Below the pieces are notes generated by a model, which did no database searches, had not been told where the DNA came from, and saw nothing but the letters and a program-made list of their open reading frames with translations. A DNA stretch of 37,732 bases, taken from a bacterium. GTDB taxonomy: Bacteria; Patescibacteriota; Saccharimonadia; Saccharimonadales; SZUA-47. The position numbers were made by a program, and so were the translations under genes. Positions 16,993 to 26,271 of this stretch are shown here, piece after piece; position 1 is the stretch's first letter; each line of letters opens with the position of its first letter. The stretch covers positions 1 through 37,732 of the forward strand of contig JAUHXF010000008.1 in the NCBI GenBank assembly GCA_030427125.1, read 5' to 3'.

Positions 16993-18912
16993 TTATTGGA
17001 GGTTTACCGTGTTATTATACCCTGTTTGCTCGAGATTCACTTGCTGTTGCTGCTCAATTGCTTTCACTTCATTTGGATCTGTTGTAATGAGTTGGGTTTC
17101 TGTCGGAGAAGCTGTTATCTGTATGTGGACATGGTTCTCGCCAGCAAAAAACAAACCTTGCCCTACCGGGAACTGTGTTAGTCGTTTCTTCTCTTCGCTT
17201 GTCAGCTTAAATACGTTACTCAATACATCTACGGCAGATGCAGACTGTTTCAGCAGTATCTGCATACTGGCGTTTGCCACAATTGCACGACCCATGCGTG
17301 ACCCCATAAAGTCCTCAACGTCTTGCGTAATGGTTGTTATGCCGAGGTTGTACTTACGTGCTCGCTTCGCTAAGGAGAACAAGAAGTTTGCACTATCTTC
17401 ATATTTCATGAGTTGCCATGCTTCATCAACGACAAGCATGCGTTTCTTCTGGTCCGTCTTTGTCTTGTTCCAGATGTAGTTTAGGACAATATACATCGCT
17501 ACTGGGCGGAGCTCATCTTCTAGGTCACGAACATTAAATACTACAAGCGGATTGTTGATGTCGATGTTGCTTTGCTGGCTAAAGATACCCGCAAACGTAC
17601 CTGTTGTATATTTGCGTAGGCGCTGCGCGAGGTCTGGCCCAGAGCCACCCATATGTAGGAGCGTGTCGTATAGATCGTTGATAGTCGGCGCAGGGGTTGA
17701 GTGTGTTAGGGGGTCATTGGTTATGCCGGCTTTGGCATAGGTTTCAATCAGTGCGGCATCAAGGTCGGATTCCTCCGACGGGCTTAGTGCTGGCATCACC
17801 ATACTGCCGCCACCCTGCTGCTGCGCCATCTGGGCTTGTGCACCACCCATCATGAGTCTGAGTAGTCCGTGCAGCGTTATGATGTTGCTACGGAGGGCGT
17901 TGTCGGCCTCTTCGCCATCAACTACTTTTGGTAGATCAAATGGATTAATTCTCGTTGAGCTGTTTAGGCTTAGGCGTACATAGGCGCCGCCAACAGCATC
18001 TGCCAGTCGTTCGTATTCGTTTTCAGGGTCGATGATAAACACCTCTGTGCCGAACATCATGCTCCTAATTGCTTCGAGTTTGACTGTGAAGCTTTTACCG
18101 GCACCAGACTTTGCAAATACAACACTGTTACCGTTCTCGAGTGAGAATCTATCAAATATCACAAGGCCTGAGTTATGCATATTTACGCCGTATAGAATGC
18201 CGTTATCTTGGGTGAGATCAGCACTTGTGAACGGGAACGAAGTGCTAATTGCACCAGTGTTCATGTTGCGTCTTATTTGCAGTTGATCTTCAAATTGTGG
18301 AAGCGTTGAGTTAAGGCCCTGCTCTTGTTGAGCGCTGGCCGGCTTGCTGTAGACAAGTTGTTGTGCAAGAATCCCTTCTACTTTGTGTGACACAAACTCC
18401 AATTCGTCAACGTCGTTTGCATATATCGTGAAATAAAGGCCAAATCTGAAAAAGCGCTCTTCTCCCACCTGTAATTTATCTCGTAGTTCTTCTGCATCTT
18501 GAATCGCCGCTTGTTTACCAGGGTCTCGCACACGGCCTTTTTCAGCTTCAATTTGAATACCTGCCTCGAGCTGGCCTACTTTTTTTCGAAGGTTTTCAAG
18601 AACAACTTGGCTCTCTACTGGATAAACAAAGAGTGATAAATCGATGATTTCATCGAGGTTTACTAGGCTGCTCAGCCAGCCCGTGTAAATCTGTCTCGGA
18701 TAGCCGTACACATAGTATGTTCGAGCAATTCTCGTGCCTATCTTGAACATACTGCTTTCAAATTCAAGGCTAGCCGGTGCGATAAAGTCTCGAAGTGCGG
18801 TGATTCCTTTTTGAAACGCCGCCTGTACCTCAAGCTGTTCTTGCGCAGCTTGCATTTGTGCTTGTGCGATAGGATCGTTTTTTGGCTGTTTGCCGCCTCC
18901 CAGTAGCCCCAT
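16993..18912 (-). CDS. virB4: Type IV secretion ATPase VirB4
   Basis: A 639-residue VirB4/TrbE-type AAA+ ATPase. Residues of about 35-250 are the CagE/TrbE-like N-terminal domain (FIAPASLEFESSMFKIGTRI). The motor domain has Walker A AKSGAGKSF with Lys273 and Ser274, followed by VFIIDPENEYERL, then Walker B MLVVDEAWQLM with Asp497 and Glu498, and the late motif TTITQDVEDFM. VirB4 powers substrate transfer and pilus assembly at the inner membrane. A Gln/Met/Gly-rich insertion lies at about 355-375 and a Gln-rich tail ends the protein. Its ATG overlaps the TAA of the TraC-like gene (TAATG), so the two are translationally coupled. It is a full-length VirB4, not the second half of a split gene. 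Confidence 0.94.
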   Translation of the reverse strand: MGLLGGGKQPKNDPIAQAQMQAAQEQLEVQAAFQKGITALRDFIAPASLEFESSMFKIGTRIARTYYVYGYPRQIYTGWLSSLVNLDEIIDLSLFVYPVESQVVLENLRKKVGQLEAGIQIEAEKGRVRDPGKQAAIQDAEELRDKLQVGEERFFRFGLYFTIYANDVDELEFVSHKVEGILAQQLVYSKPASAQQEQGLNSTLPQFEDQLQIRRNMNTGAISTSFPFTSADLTQDNGILYGVNMHNSGLVIFDRFSLENGNSVVFAKSGAGKSFTVKLEAIRSMMFGTEVFIIDPENEYERLADAVGGAYVRLSLNSSTRINPFDLPKVVDGEEADNALRSNIITLHGLLRLMMGGAQAQMAQQQGGGSMVMPALSPSEESDLDAALIETYAKAGITNDPLTHSTPAPTINDLYDTLLHMGGSGPDLAQRLRKYTTGTFAGIFSQQSNIDINNPLVVFNVRDLEDELRPVAMYIVLNYIWNKTKTDQKKRMLVVDEAWQLMKYEDSANFLFSLAKRARKYNLGITTITQDVEDFMGSRMGRAIVANASMQILLKQSASAVDVLSNVFKLTSEEKKRLTQFPVGQGLFFAGENHVHIQITASPTETQLITTDPNEVKAIEQQQQVNLEQTGYNNTVNLQ

Positions 18913-19730
18913 TACTCAAGCTCCTTATCTAGATTTGGATTCACAGCGTCACCTTCTCCCTTTGTGACCACAGGAGCGGTGAGGTCGCTGAAATTCTTGA
19001 GCTGCTGACGAGTTGCAGTATCTGGGTTATAGGCGTCGTAATACAGCTCGATTAATTCTTGTGTATCAAGAGGAAGTGATTTTACTTGGCATTGCTGCAG
19101 GCCGTTCATCACCGCCTGAATACGGTTTTTGAGCTCAGTTTTTGCGCGCTCGAGGTCCACCTCATTGATGACGACATGTTCATCTTTCTTGCCAAAGATG
19201 GTTTGGAAGAAGCCCTTGCTCGCTTTCACTGCTTTCTGCATATCGAGTTCTGGCTCAAATGGAATCACGACATAAAATTTCTTATCCATGATGTTTGTTT
19301 GGCTGACGATCGTTTCCATGTAGTTAATGTAGTCCTCCATAAGGAGTGCAAGCAGCATGTTGTCATGTTCAGTTCGGATTTTATCGAGCTTTTCGATATA
19401 TGGACGCATGTCAATCTTTTGGCTTCGAACAAAGATTTGCACCGGAAAATAGAGTGAATTCAAGAAGCCTTGATATGCGAACTCAACCCCCTCGCGCTCT
19501 TGCGGGCTCATGAGGTCAAAATTGATGCTGTTGCACATGAGAACTGCACGAAATGACCCGTCATTCATAATGACGATACCGTCACGTATCTCAGCTATTT
19601 CTAGCGCATTCTGGGTACTCGTCTTATTTGTTGCAAGTTTTGGTGTGGATTGTGGGGACATAGCCGGCTGTCCTGCTTGAACAGGTTGTTGTTGCTGAGT
19701 TGCCTGCGGTTGTTGCTGATTAGGATTCAA
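18912..19730 (-). CDS. TraC-like T4SS protein (VirB4 partner)
   Basis: A 272-residue cytoplasmic protein. The first 35 residues are Gln/Pro-rich and probably disordered. From about residue 45 (IAEIRDGIVIMNDGSFRAVL) it matches the N-terminal domain style of TraC/VirB4 proteins, with the NSINFDLMSPQEREGVEFAY segment typical of the TraC-type partner encoded before virB4 in Patescibacteria T4SS loci. There is no Walker A motif, so it is not itself an ATPase. It probably docks VirB4 to the PrgI/VirB6 membrane complex. It begins 33 bases after the PrgI gene and overlaps virB4 by one base at TAATG. Confidence 0.8.
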   Translation of the reverse strand: MNPNQQQPQATQQQQPVQAGQPAMSPQSTPKLATNKTSTQNALEIAEIRDGIVIMNDGSFRAVLMCNSINFDLMSPQEREGVEFAYQGFLNSLYFPVQIFVRSQKIDMRPYIEKLDKIRTEHDNMLLALLMEDYINYMETIVSQTNIMDKKFYVVIPFEPELDMQKAVKASKGFFQTIFGKKDEHVVINEVDLERAKTELKNRIQAVMNGLQQCQVKSLPLDTQELIELYYDAYNPDTATRQQLKNFSDLTAPVVTKGEGDAVNPNLDKELE

Positions 19731-19763
19731 TTTCTACTACCCACCCCTCTAGCTCGGGAGAGA

Positions 19764-20891
19764 CTAATGAAGCGATATAACGACTTCACCATCTGATGAA
19801 TCATCATTCTTGTGAGTTTCACGAGCCAATGATTCAACGCTACGATCGTTGTTTTGTGCTAACGACAGTATAGCAGGGTCTACAGGGGTTGTGCTACTTA
19901 TTGACGGGTCAGTTTTTGATGTTGAGGGCATTACTGGTTGTTGTCCTGCAGGCAGAATGGTTTTTAGATGACTATGACTCTCAATAGCCTCTTCTATGTC
20001 ATGTTTTTTGTGGAGCTTATTCAACAGCGCTTCTTCTTCGTCTTTTGTTATGGTCGGTCGTTTTACTACTGGCTTTGCTGGTTTTTGTGCTGGCGGCTTT
20101 TCAGCCTTCATTGCAGTGTGATGTTCATCTACCTGAGGTAGTGATACGCTGTCGAATACTGGGTCTGATTTTTGTTCCTGACCTTTGTGAGCACTAGGTA
20201 GGGCAATCTCTTGTGCTGCACCATCTTCGTCAAGCACCGATTTATGCATCTTTTTACTTTTTTGGCGCGCCTCAGCGACGAGATCAAGCGTGTGTTTGCG
20301 GTGTTCATCCTCGGATTTTTTTATTGCTGTGTCTACGTGGTTTGCAGCGGCGGATGTGTCGTCAAGGATGTCTTCTTCCTGGGCTTGTTGTGCCTGCTGC
20401 ATTGCTGATGTGGGCTCGACCGCTGTTGTGGCTACAAGTCTGTCGCTAGCTGGTGCGCGGTCCATGTTTTTCACGGCCCAACCGCGAGTATCGACGACAC
20501 TTGAAAGTGCTGAAAGTCTGCTTTTTACCTGGTCTTGAGAGAGGCCGTCTGTGTATACGTGCACCTCCTTTTTAGGAACAGTAATAGTTACCAAATCTTT
20601 CATGCCTGATTGATCCCATATGCGCTTGCGCTTCATAAGCATGAAGCGAATTCTGGAGGCAAGAAAAATTTCAGTAGGCTGGTCCTTAGACCAGGGAGCT
20701 GCTAGAGCGCCAAAACCAAAAAAGAACGGCAAAAATACGATAGCTAAAAAAGCCGCTCCCGATGTCACAACGAGAAACGTAAGATAGCCAGAAATAAGGG
20801 CGCCACCAGCAAACAAGAACTGTTTGAACGATAGTGGACCAAGGAACTTATCATCAGCCTCAACGTCTTGAGGGACTTTATACACAGCCAT
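19764..20891 (-). CDS. PrgI-family T4SS membrane protein with long cytoplasmic tail
   Basis: A 375-residue protein. The N-terminus (MAVYKVPQDVEADDKFLGPLSFKQFLF begins here, first 20 shown in homologues) is typical of PrgI, the VirB3-like small inner-membrane subunit. Two helices follow at about 25-45 and 47-68, then the conserved APWSKDQPTEIFLASRIRF region. Ordinary PrgI proteins end soon after about 120 residues. Here a hydrophilic extension of about 230 residues follows, rich in Lys, Gln, Asp and Ser, with KPPAQKPAKPVVKRP and a likely helix at 285-305. The tail should be cytoplasmic and could bind VirB4 or substrate. A perfect TATAAT lies seven bases before the ATG, so the gene can also be transcribed from its own leaderless start. 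Confidence 0.85.
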   Translation of the reverse strand: MAVYKVPQDVEADDKFLGPLSFKQFLFAGGALISGYLTFLVVTSGAAFLAIVFLPFFFGFGALAAPWSKDQPTEIFLASRIRFMLMKRKRIWDQSGMKDLVTITVPKKEVHVYTDGLSQDQVKSRLSALSSVVDTRGWAVKNMDRAPASDRLVATTAVEPTSAMQQAQQAQEEDILDDTSAAANHVDTAIKKSEDEHRKHTLDLVAEARQKSKKMHKSVLDEDGAAQEIALPSAHKGQEQKSDPVFDSVSLPQVDEHHTAMKAEKPPAQKPAKPVVKRPTITKDEEEALLNKLHKKHDIEEAIESHSHLKTILPAGQQPVMPSTSKTDPSISSTTPVDPAILSLAQNNDRSVESLARETHKNDDSSDGEVVISLH

Positions 20892-20898
20892 AAGATGT

Positions 20899-20926
20899 AT
20901 TATAGACTTAATATCCTCGAGAACAA
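20899..20926 (-). promoter_or_regulatory. Internal promoter ahead of the PrgI gene
   Basis: A consensus TATAAT (20904-20899) ends seven bases upstream of the ATG at 20891. TTGTTC (20926-20921) is a possible -35 box at 16 bases. This would give a leaderless message for prgI-traC-virB4 and downstream genes. Confidence 0.55.
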
Positions 20927-20949
20927 AAGATGATAGGCTGACCTAAGGA

Positions 20950-22386
20950 CTATGCTGCCTTCTTCTCATCATCTTCATCTTGAGAAAGAGCAATTAACTT
21001 CTGGTCAACTGTCAAATTTTCTGAGCTTACTGAGCCATTTCTAGAAATTGTATCTCTTCTGTGAGTTTTATTCCTTGCTGCATCCAGACTAACAACATTA
21101 TTAGGCGGCTGTTCTTCGCTGGTTGTTTGCCTGTTGCCTACTACATCAACATCCGTATCTTGACTGGCAGCAAGAATTCTAGATTCAGCTTCATTGTCTG
21201 CAAGTTGAAGGGGTGGGGTTGGTCCTAAGTTGTCATCAGTGTCCGGATTAACGGACTCGGCTAGTCGCAACGCAGATTTATGTAGTTTACTCGAAGCATT
21301 GAAAGGTAGAGGTATATAGACGCCAGTATGAGTTTTAGGTATAGCTAGATGAAGCTTTCGTTTGCCGAAGGCGAGATCTTCGAACTGGTGCTCATTATGG
21401 TCAAGATGATGGTTGAAAGTCTTCATCTGTTTTCTTCTCCACTTTTCTTCTTTTCTTCTTGCCCTTCGAAGCGTGCTTAACTCGAGCTTATCAGCTGCTG
21501 GATTCCCATAGATTACTCTCTCTGCTGCAATTTTTGATCTTTTCTTCTGTAGTTTTGCACCTTTTCTCGCTAGTCTCATCTGTCTGAAAGAGGTAGGAAT
21601 TATGCGGCCTCTCCTCTGCGCTGATACCGGTATGTTAGTGTCGTCATCACCTCTCGGATTATCAAGTGAGCTAACCACTGTTCTACCAAGGCGCATGATG
21701 TATGCGACATGGGCTCTCATGTCAGCTTCGTTCAGACGCTTATCAAAATCTTTCGTCAACTTCCCTTTATCAAGACGAAGAGCTTTTGCGAGTCTGTCTA
21801 TGTCAAACGCTGGTGTAATGCCGGCATTCTCAAGGTATTCAACGACGTGCAGTGCTGTCATGGTGGCGTCATCGATTTTTAATTCCTTGAACTGTTTTTT
21901 TCTTGCCTCCAGCTCTTGCTGAGAAAAAGCTGAATCATCGCCAGGCCTTGTGCCGTCCTCTCTCATGAACCTTAGCTTGGGCGACACGTGCATTTGAGCA
22001 GGCACTAAGCTAGCAAATCCTCTTCTTTGAAAGTCAAAATCTGATTCAGGATTTGTTTGAGGACCGTTTTTTGGTCCATGTCGCTTTGTATGAGTTGACT
22101 CTTTAGAAGTATATGCCAAAGAGTTCATAGCTCCTCTTGTTTTTGCGGGTCCTGGTAGGTTTCTACTGTCTTGGTCAGTCGTTTTTATGCCTCTGCGCTG
22201 AACCTCCGAGTGCTTATTTAACGGGGACTGATTAGGGTTCACTCCGTCTTCATCAAGGAATGGCATGTGATACTTATTGTGATAATCAGGACTACCTGCA
22301 TCTCTTTCTAGAACAAGCAGTGGATCAGCTTCAATCGTAGATTCTGGCTTTCCGTGTGCGTGTGCGTGTGAATGGGCTGAGCTCAT
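20950..22386 (-). CDS. Unrecognised soluble basic protein in the T4SS operon
   Basis: I do not recognise this 478-residue protein. It has no signal peptide or membrane helix. It starts with a His-rich run (SSAHSHAHAHGK) that could bind metal. An ordered core follows at about 165-240 (DATMTALHVVEYLENAGITP), predicted helical. Then comes a strongly basic stretch at about 255-340 (RLARKGAKLQKKRSKIAAER, RRARRKEEKWRRKQ) and an acidic C-terminus (QDEDDEKKAA). The basic region could bind nucleic acid or acidic phospholipids; this is inference. It lies between virB6 and prgI on the same strand with gaps of 49 and 58 bases, and has a convincing promoter of its own, so it is probably a lineage-specific T4SS component or regulator. 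Confidence 0.6.
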   Translation of the reverse strand: MSSAHSHAHAHGKPESTIEADPLLVLERDAGSPDYHNKYHMPFLDEDGVNPNQSPLNKHSEVQRRGIKTTDQDSRNLPGPAKTRGAMNSLAYTSKESTHTKRHGPKNGPQTNPESDFDFQRRGFASLVPAQMHVSPKLRFMREDGTRPGDDSAFSQQELEARKKQFKELKIDDATMTALHVVEYLENAGITPAFDIDRLAKALRLDKGKLTKDFDKRLNEADMRAHVAYIMRLGRTVVSSLDNPRGDDDTNIPVSAQRRGRIIPTSFRQMRLARKGAKLQKKRSKIAAERVIYGNPAADKLELSTLRRARRKEEKWRRKQMKTFNHHLDHNEHQFEDLAFGKRKLHLAIPKTHTGVYIPLPFNASSKLHKSALRLAESVNPDTDDNLGPTPPLQLADNEAESRILAASQDTDVDVVGNRQTTSEEQPPNNVVSLDAARNKTHRRDTISRNGSVSSENLTVDQKLIALSQDEDDEKKAA

Positions 22387-22392
22387 ATGTAA

Positions 22393-22421
22393 ATTTTAAC
22401 ATAAAAGCTATTAATTTACAA
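22393..22421 (-). promoter_or_regulatory. Promoter of the 478-residue protein gene, leaderless layout
   Basis: TTGTAA (22421-22416), exactly 17 bases, and TAAAAT (22398-22393) end six bases before the ATG at 22386. It lies in the 49-base gap after virB6. Confidence 0.6.
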
Positions 22422-22435
22422 TAGTGCTTATGCTG

Positions 22436-25400
22436 TTAGGATTCATTCTCGGCATTATTTTGCTGATTTAACTGTTCTTGAGTCTGATTTTGGTTTGGCA
22501 TTTGACTTGAGGAAACTGATTTATAACCTTTCGCCATTGCTGCTCGAACTCTTTCGCCTGGTGAAGCAGGGCCTTGCTTTGGCGCAAGCATAACAGGTTT
22601 GCCGTCAGCGTCTCTCTTCACATTGCCATACTCATTGTATTCGTATGCTGGTTCTGAATCAGCTTGTGCAATCGCTTGCGCAGGTCCTGTGTCTGCACTA
22701 GAAACAATACGAGCAACCTCGGCACTCCCCGATTGCTGAGCCATGGTCTTTAACCTATCCATTGACGCAGACAAAGCTCCCATCTGTGCAGCAATGGTTT
22801 CCTGTTCTTCTACACTACTAGCATTAGCCATTTGTGACTCTAAAGCAGCCATGCTTGCGTCAAATCCTTGCTTTAGGTTCTTGGCTGCGGTAGGGTGCAG
22901 TCTACCAACTTCTCCATATGTAATACTGTCGAGTGCCTTCTGGTTCTGTCTGTTATTAATTGACTCCATGGCAACGTCCTGCATACTCACTCCGCTTTGT
23001 GTAACATACCTTCCGTCATCTCCCCTTACAGCTGCTGCAGAAGCCCCCATGCCATCCCATTGGTACTTCCCGTCCGCTCCTTTAACAGCTGCTGATGCTT
23101 TAGCTATTCTATAGTTTCCTTCCTCGTCTTGATACGTTACCTCGGCCCCGCCGTTCATCGCAGATTTAAGCATCGCAGCCTTTTCACCGTAGCTTCCCCC
23201 TCCTAGATCGTGTCTTCCTGCTGCCGCCGCAGCTGCACTAGCCTCGCCAAGCATCTTCATCGCCACAGCCTCGTTTCCGTGTGACATTGACATAATTTTC
23301 TGGGCCATTTCTTCAAAGCCGCCAGTGAATGAGGTCTTGGAAGCAGCCATTGAGGTGACGACTGCTTGCGCCAATGCGTGACCGGAATGATCTCTTTCAA
23401 GAGCTTGAGCTTGAGCAATAGTTTGTTTGACTGCTTGGTCTGAGTATCCTTTGCCCGCAAGGAAGTCGCGCGCCTCCTCAGATCTTCCGGCTATTATTAG
23501 AGATAGGGCTTCAGCAAAATCATCATTCTTTAGCTCAGCATTAACCTGGATGTCTTCTAGCGCATGTTTTGCATGCTCAAGCCTTGCTTTGTCGTCTGCC
23601 GCATCATATGCTCCGCCCCTCAGTCCTTCTTTCAGACCATTTCTCTTTATCGCTTCGGCTCTTGTGTATCCTGCTTTTCCTAGATCATTAATTCCCTTGC
23701 GCCAACCTCGTTTTGCTTTGTCGCCTTTAAACCTATTGCCTGCGTAAAGATCTTTTCGTAATTGTTGACGCTTGTCAGCTCGATATTTCTTTTGTCTATC
23801 AAACACTCCTTTACTAGTGTTATTGGCCATGCCTGCGAGGTTCGCGAAGACACCGCCTGCGTACTTGAAGATTGCAATTATAAAGAAGAACGGACCAATG
23901 TAGAATACTAGCTTCATGAGCGTGGTAAACACTGTTGCACTGTCGCCCTCGAGACCAGCAACAACCGCAGCCATTCCCCGCCCTAACATCAACATGCCTA
24001 TGACTAACGGGTAGATGAGCAGTAGCTTGGTAAACGTATTCCACCAGAGCTTCCATGCTTTGTCGTTTCCAGGAAAGATCCAAGACAATATTGCGAGTGG
24101 CGCCAGCACCATAAGGAACACAATAATGAGCTCACGAACGTTTAATAAAACAAAAATTACGATAAGTGCCAGAAAGGCAACTCCAAGGTAGCTTGCCACT
24201 ATTCCGATAGATGCAAAGCCTACAGCTCCTATTGCGAGGCTTCCACCGATGGCACCATAGCTTACAAGTGCACCTTCTACAGGGCTGAATATTCTTTCTA
24301 GTGCTAATGCACTTTCTCCGCCAAAGGGAGCTGCAACGAGTCCACCGGTTGCGGCGCCTATATTATTAGTGATTTCAATCATTATCCGAGAAATGTCGTA
24401 CGAAAGCGACATAAATATCACCGCGGCCAATAGCCGAGGCATGGCTCGCTTTACGGTGTAAGCATCAACAAACTGGAAACCAAGAGCAGTAGATATTACC
24501 ATTACGAGTAGAATAGGAATTAGCAGCACTGACGCAATATTTCTAAAACGCGCCCAAGTGTCACGAATTGCCTCGGACTCATAGTAGTCTCTGCCAACGT
24601 TCATAGCCTGTCTGATCTCATTGTCAAGCAGCTGGATTCCTTCACTTGCTGCTTCAATAAGCGGGCAAATTAACCAACTTAATGACCCTTTGGATTCACA
24701 TGATTCCTGAGCAATACCGCCACCCCCACTTTCACCGGTATCAGCAACTGGAACAGATGCCTCTGGTGTCGACAATAAGTCTGTTCTACCTAAAGGCAGT
24801 CGAATAGGATTGATTGAACCATCATCTCGTACCCAGTTAGTTGCACCGTTAATTCGTCTAGAAAGGGTGCCAGCGGTTAATCCGCCAAAAAAACGATCAA
24901 CGAAATTTAGCCCCACAACCGTACACTGTGTGTCTTGTGTCTCGTCAGGAGCATCTGGGGACCCATCTTGATCAAGCTCGTACACCGTTACTCGATTGTT
25001 TTCTACAATGGCTACGTCTTGACATGTTTCACCAGCTTCGCTATCTCTTTTATAGTACCCTTCTTCAACGAGTGAAAAAGTGAAGTCGCCTCTTCCGCGC
25101 ACCGTCGGTATTAGTTGGTTCGGTTGGTTGCTATTTACATTCATGATTTTTCTCGTATTTTGAGCATTAAAGATACTCTTGCGAATGCCACCACCCTTGT
25201 CTTCTGCTATAGTTGACTGCTCTGTGGGATAGAGGTCTATGTCTAAATCGCCAAACATAACCTCCTCTCCTTGCTGACCTGCTACAACCGAGTATCCGTC
25301 TGGTAGTGTTATTTTTCCGGCATCACTTCCATAGTCTTCTGCTTCGAATCTATATGTTTGGTCCCATGGGTCCGAATCAATAAATCGAATAGTTATGTCT

Positions 25401-25576
25401 TTATCGGGCACTCTCAACGTAATGAAATCTGGATCTTCGAACTGCAGCCGGGCATTCTGTACGTCTTCCTCGGTCAAAACAGGGTATGCAGAAGCGCTCG
25501 TTGTGAGTAAAAACGAGAATAGTGGGAGCATCAGAATTTGAACAGCCACTACAGTAAAGAACTTTTTAACAAGCAT
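22436..25576 (-). CDS. virB6: VirB6/TrbL-like polytopic T4SS channel protein
   Basis: A 1046-residue protein with a signal peptide (about residues 1-30, ending ASAYP). A soluble extracytoplasmic domain covers about 31-335 and contains several cysteines (ETCQDVAI, DTQCTVVG, QESCESKGSLSWLICPL). A block of hydrophobic helices runs from about 345 to 600 (SVLLIPILLVMVISTALGF, FLALIVIFVLLNVRELIIVF, LVLAPLAILSWIFPG and others), the VirB6 hallmark. The last 440 residues are hydrophilic, Ala/Lys/Gln-rich and helical, probably cytoplasmic. Typical VirB6 proteins have about 300 residues, so both ends are long extensions, as in the large VirB6 proteins of Gram-positive and CPR systems. It is the first gene of the minus-strand operon, diverging from the pilin genes. 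Confidence 0.87.
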   Translation of the reverse strand: MLVKKFFTVVAVQILMLPLFSFLLTTSASAYPVLTEEDVQNARLQFEDPDFITLRVPDKDITIRFIDSDPWDQTYRFEAEDYGSDAGKITLPDGYSVVAGQQGEEVMFGDLDIDLYPTEQSTIAEDKGGGIRKSIFNAQNTRKIMNVNSNQPNQLIPTVRGRGDFTFSLVEEGYYKRDSEAGETCQDVAIVENNRVTVYELDQDGSPDAPDETQDTQCTVVGLNFVDRFFGGLTAGTLSRRINGATNWVRDDGSINPIRLPLGRTDLLSTPEASVPVADTGESGGGGIAQESCESKGSLSWLICPLIEAASEGIQLLDNEIRQAMNVGRDYYESEAIRDTWARFRNIASVLLIPILLVMVISTALGFQFVDAYTVKRAMPRLLAAVIFMSLSYDISRIMIEITNNIGAATGGLVAAPFGGESALALERIFSPVEGALVSYGAIGGSLAIGAVGFASIGIVASYLGVAFLALIVIFVLLNVRELIIVFLMVLAPLAILSWIFPGNDKAWKLWWNTFTKLLLIYPLVIGMLMLGRGMAAVVAGLEGDSATVFTTLMKLVFYIGPFFFIIAIFKYAGGVFANLAGMANNTSKGVFDRQKKYRADKRQQLRKDLYAGNRFKGDKAKRGWRKGINDLGKAGYTRAEAIKRNGLKEGLRGGAYDAADDKARLEHAKHALEDIQVNAELKNDDFAEALSLIIAGRSEEARDFLAGKGYSDQAVKQTIAQAQALERDHSGHALAQAVVTSMAASKTSFTGGFEEMAQKIMSMSHGNEAVAMKMLGEASAAAAAAGRHDLGGGSYGEKAAMLKSAMNGGAEVTYQDEEGNYRIAKASAAVKGADGKYQWDGMGASAAAVRGDDGRYVTQSGVSMQDVAMESINNRQNQKALDSITYGEVGRLHPTAAKNLKQGFDASMAALESQMANASSVEEQETIAAQMGALSASMDRLKTMAQQSGSAEVARIVSSADTGPAQAIAQADSEPAYEYNEYGNVKRDADGKPVMLAPKQGPASPGERVRAAMAKGYKSVSSSQMPNQNQTQEQLNQQNNAENES

Positions 25577-25656
25577 GATAGTAAATATAGCATTTTTTAG
25601 AGGAAAAAGCTTATGCGTTTCTCATTGAATGAAAGGTGTTGTAGTATGGTTTCATA
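25577..25656. promoter_or_regulatory. Divergent promoter region between virB6 and the pilin genes
   Basis: In these 80 bases TATATT (25589-25584) lies seven bases before the virB6 ATG on the minus strand. TAGTAT (25642-25647) lies nine bases before the first pilin ATG on the plus strand. Neither start has a Shine-Dalgarno sequence. The -35 regions are weak, so an activator could bind between them and coordinate the two halves of the T4SS locus. Confidence 0.5.
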
Positions 25657-26271
25657 ATGAACCAAATAAAATTATCGCTAATGGCGTCCCTTCTCGTGTT
25701 GATAGCAGTATATGCTGCCTTTACTATAACTGCACCTGTTCTAGCGGATCATACAGTTGATCATTGCGCTGAACAGGTAGGCTCAGATAATAATACAGAT
25801 TTTGACCTTTGTGTCGATGGTGCTCCATCAACAATCGCGGAACAGTCGAGGTGGTGTGAAAATAATCGTTCTGATAGTGAATTTGAAAGCTGCATGCAAA
25901 GCGTGTTTGGCATTGATGTCACCTCTTCTAACGATAACGAAACGACACCATCACAATCAACGTCGCAACCAGTTGACTTCGATGACGATGAAGTTACGAG
26001 CGAAAACGACTGTAGTGCAGACGTGTTAACATCTGACAACTGCATCATAATTCAGTACATAGTTAGAGCTATTAATATATTGTCAGCTCTGGCAGGTCTT
26101 GCAATCACCGGATCAATAATGATTGCCGGGTATCAATACATGACTGCTCGTGATAACTCAGGACAAATCGAGGCCTCAAGGAAGCGAATCATCTGGGCTC
26201 TTATTGCACTGGCTACCCTTATATTCACCTACGCATTCTTGAACTTTATAGTCCCCGGAGGAGTGATATGA
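25657..26271 (+). CDS. VirB2-like pilin-family protein with Cys-rich extracytoplasmic domain
   Basis: A 204-residue protein, the longest of six adjacent pilin-like genes. A signal peptide (about residues 1-30, ending PVLADH) is followed by about 100 polar residues with six cysteines (DHCAEQ, FDLCVDG, RWCENN, ESCMQS, NDCSAD, DNCIII), suggesting disulfides. The VirB2-type hairpin comes at the end: helix (INILSALAGLAITGSIMIAG), polar loop (ARDNSGQIEASRKRI), helix (IIWALIALATLIFTYAFLNF). The Cys-rich insert sets it apart from the others and could make it a tip or adhesive subunit; that is inference. Its stop overlaps the next start (ATGA). Confidence 0.75.
   Translation: MNQIKLSLMASLLVLIAVYAAFTITAPVLADHTVDHCAEQVGSDNNTDFDLCVDGAPSTIAEQSRWCENNRSDSEFESCMQSVFGIDVTSSNDNETTPSQSTSQPVDFDDDEVTSENDCSADVLTSDNCIIIQYIVRAINILSALAGLAITGSIMIAGYQYMTARDNSGQIEASRKRIIWALIALATLIFTYAFLNFIVPGGVI

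Noticed and set aside
16993-19730. virB4 split into two genes by a frameshift
   Set aside because: The 639-residue protein already has its own complete N-terminal VirB4 domain, and the 272-residue protein is a separate TraC-like partner. The TAATG junction is normal coupling.
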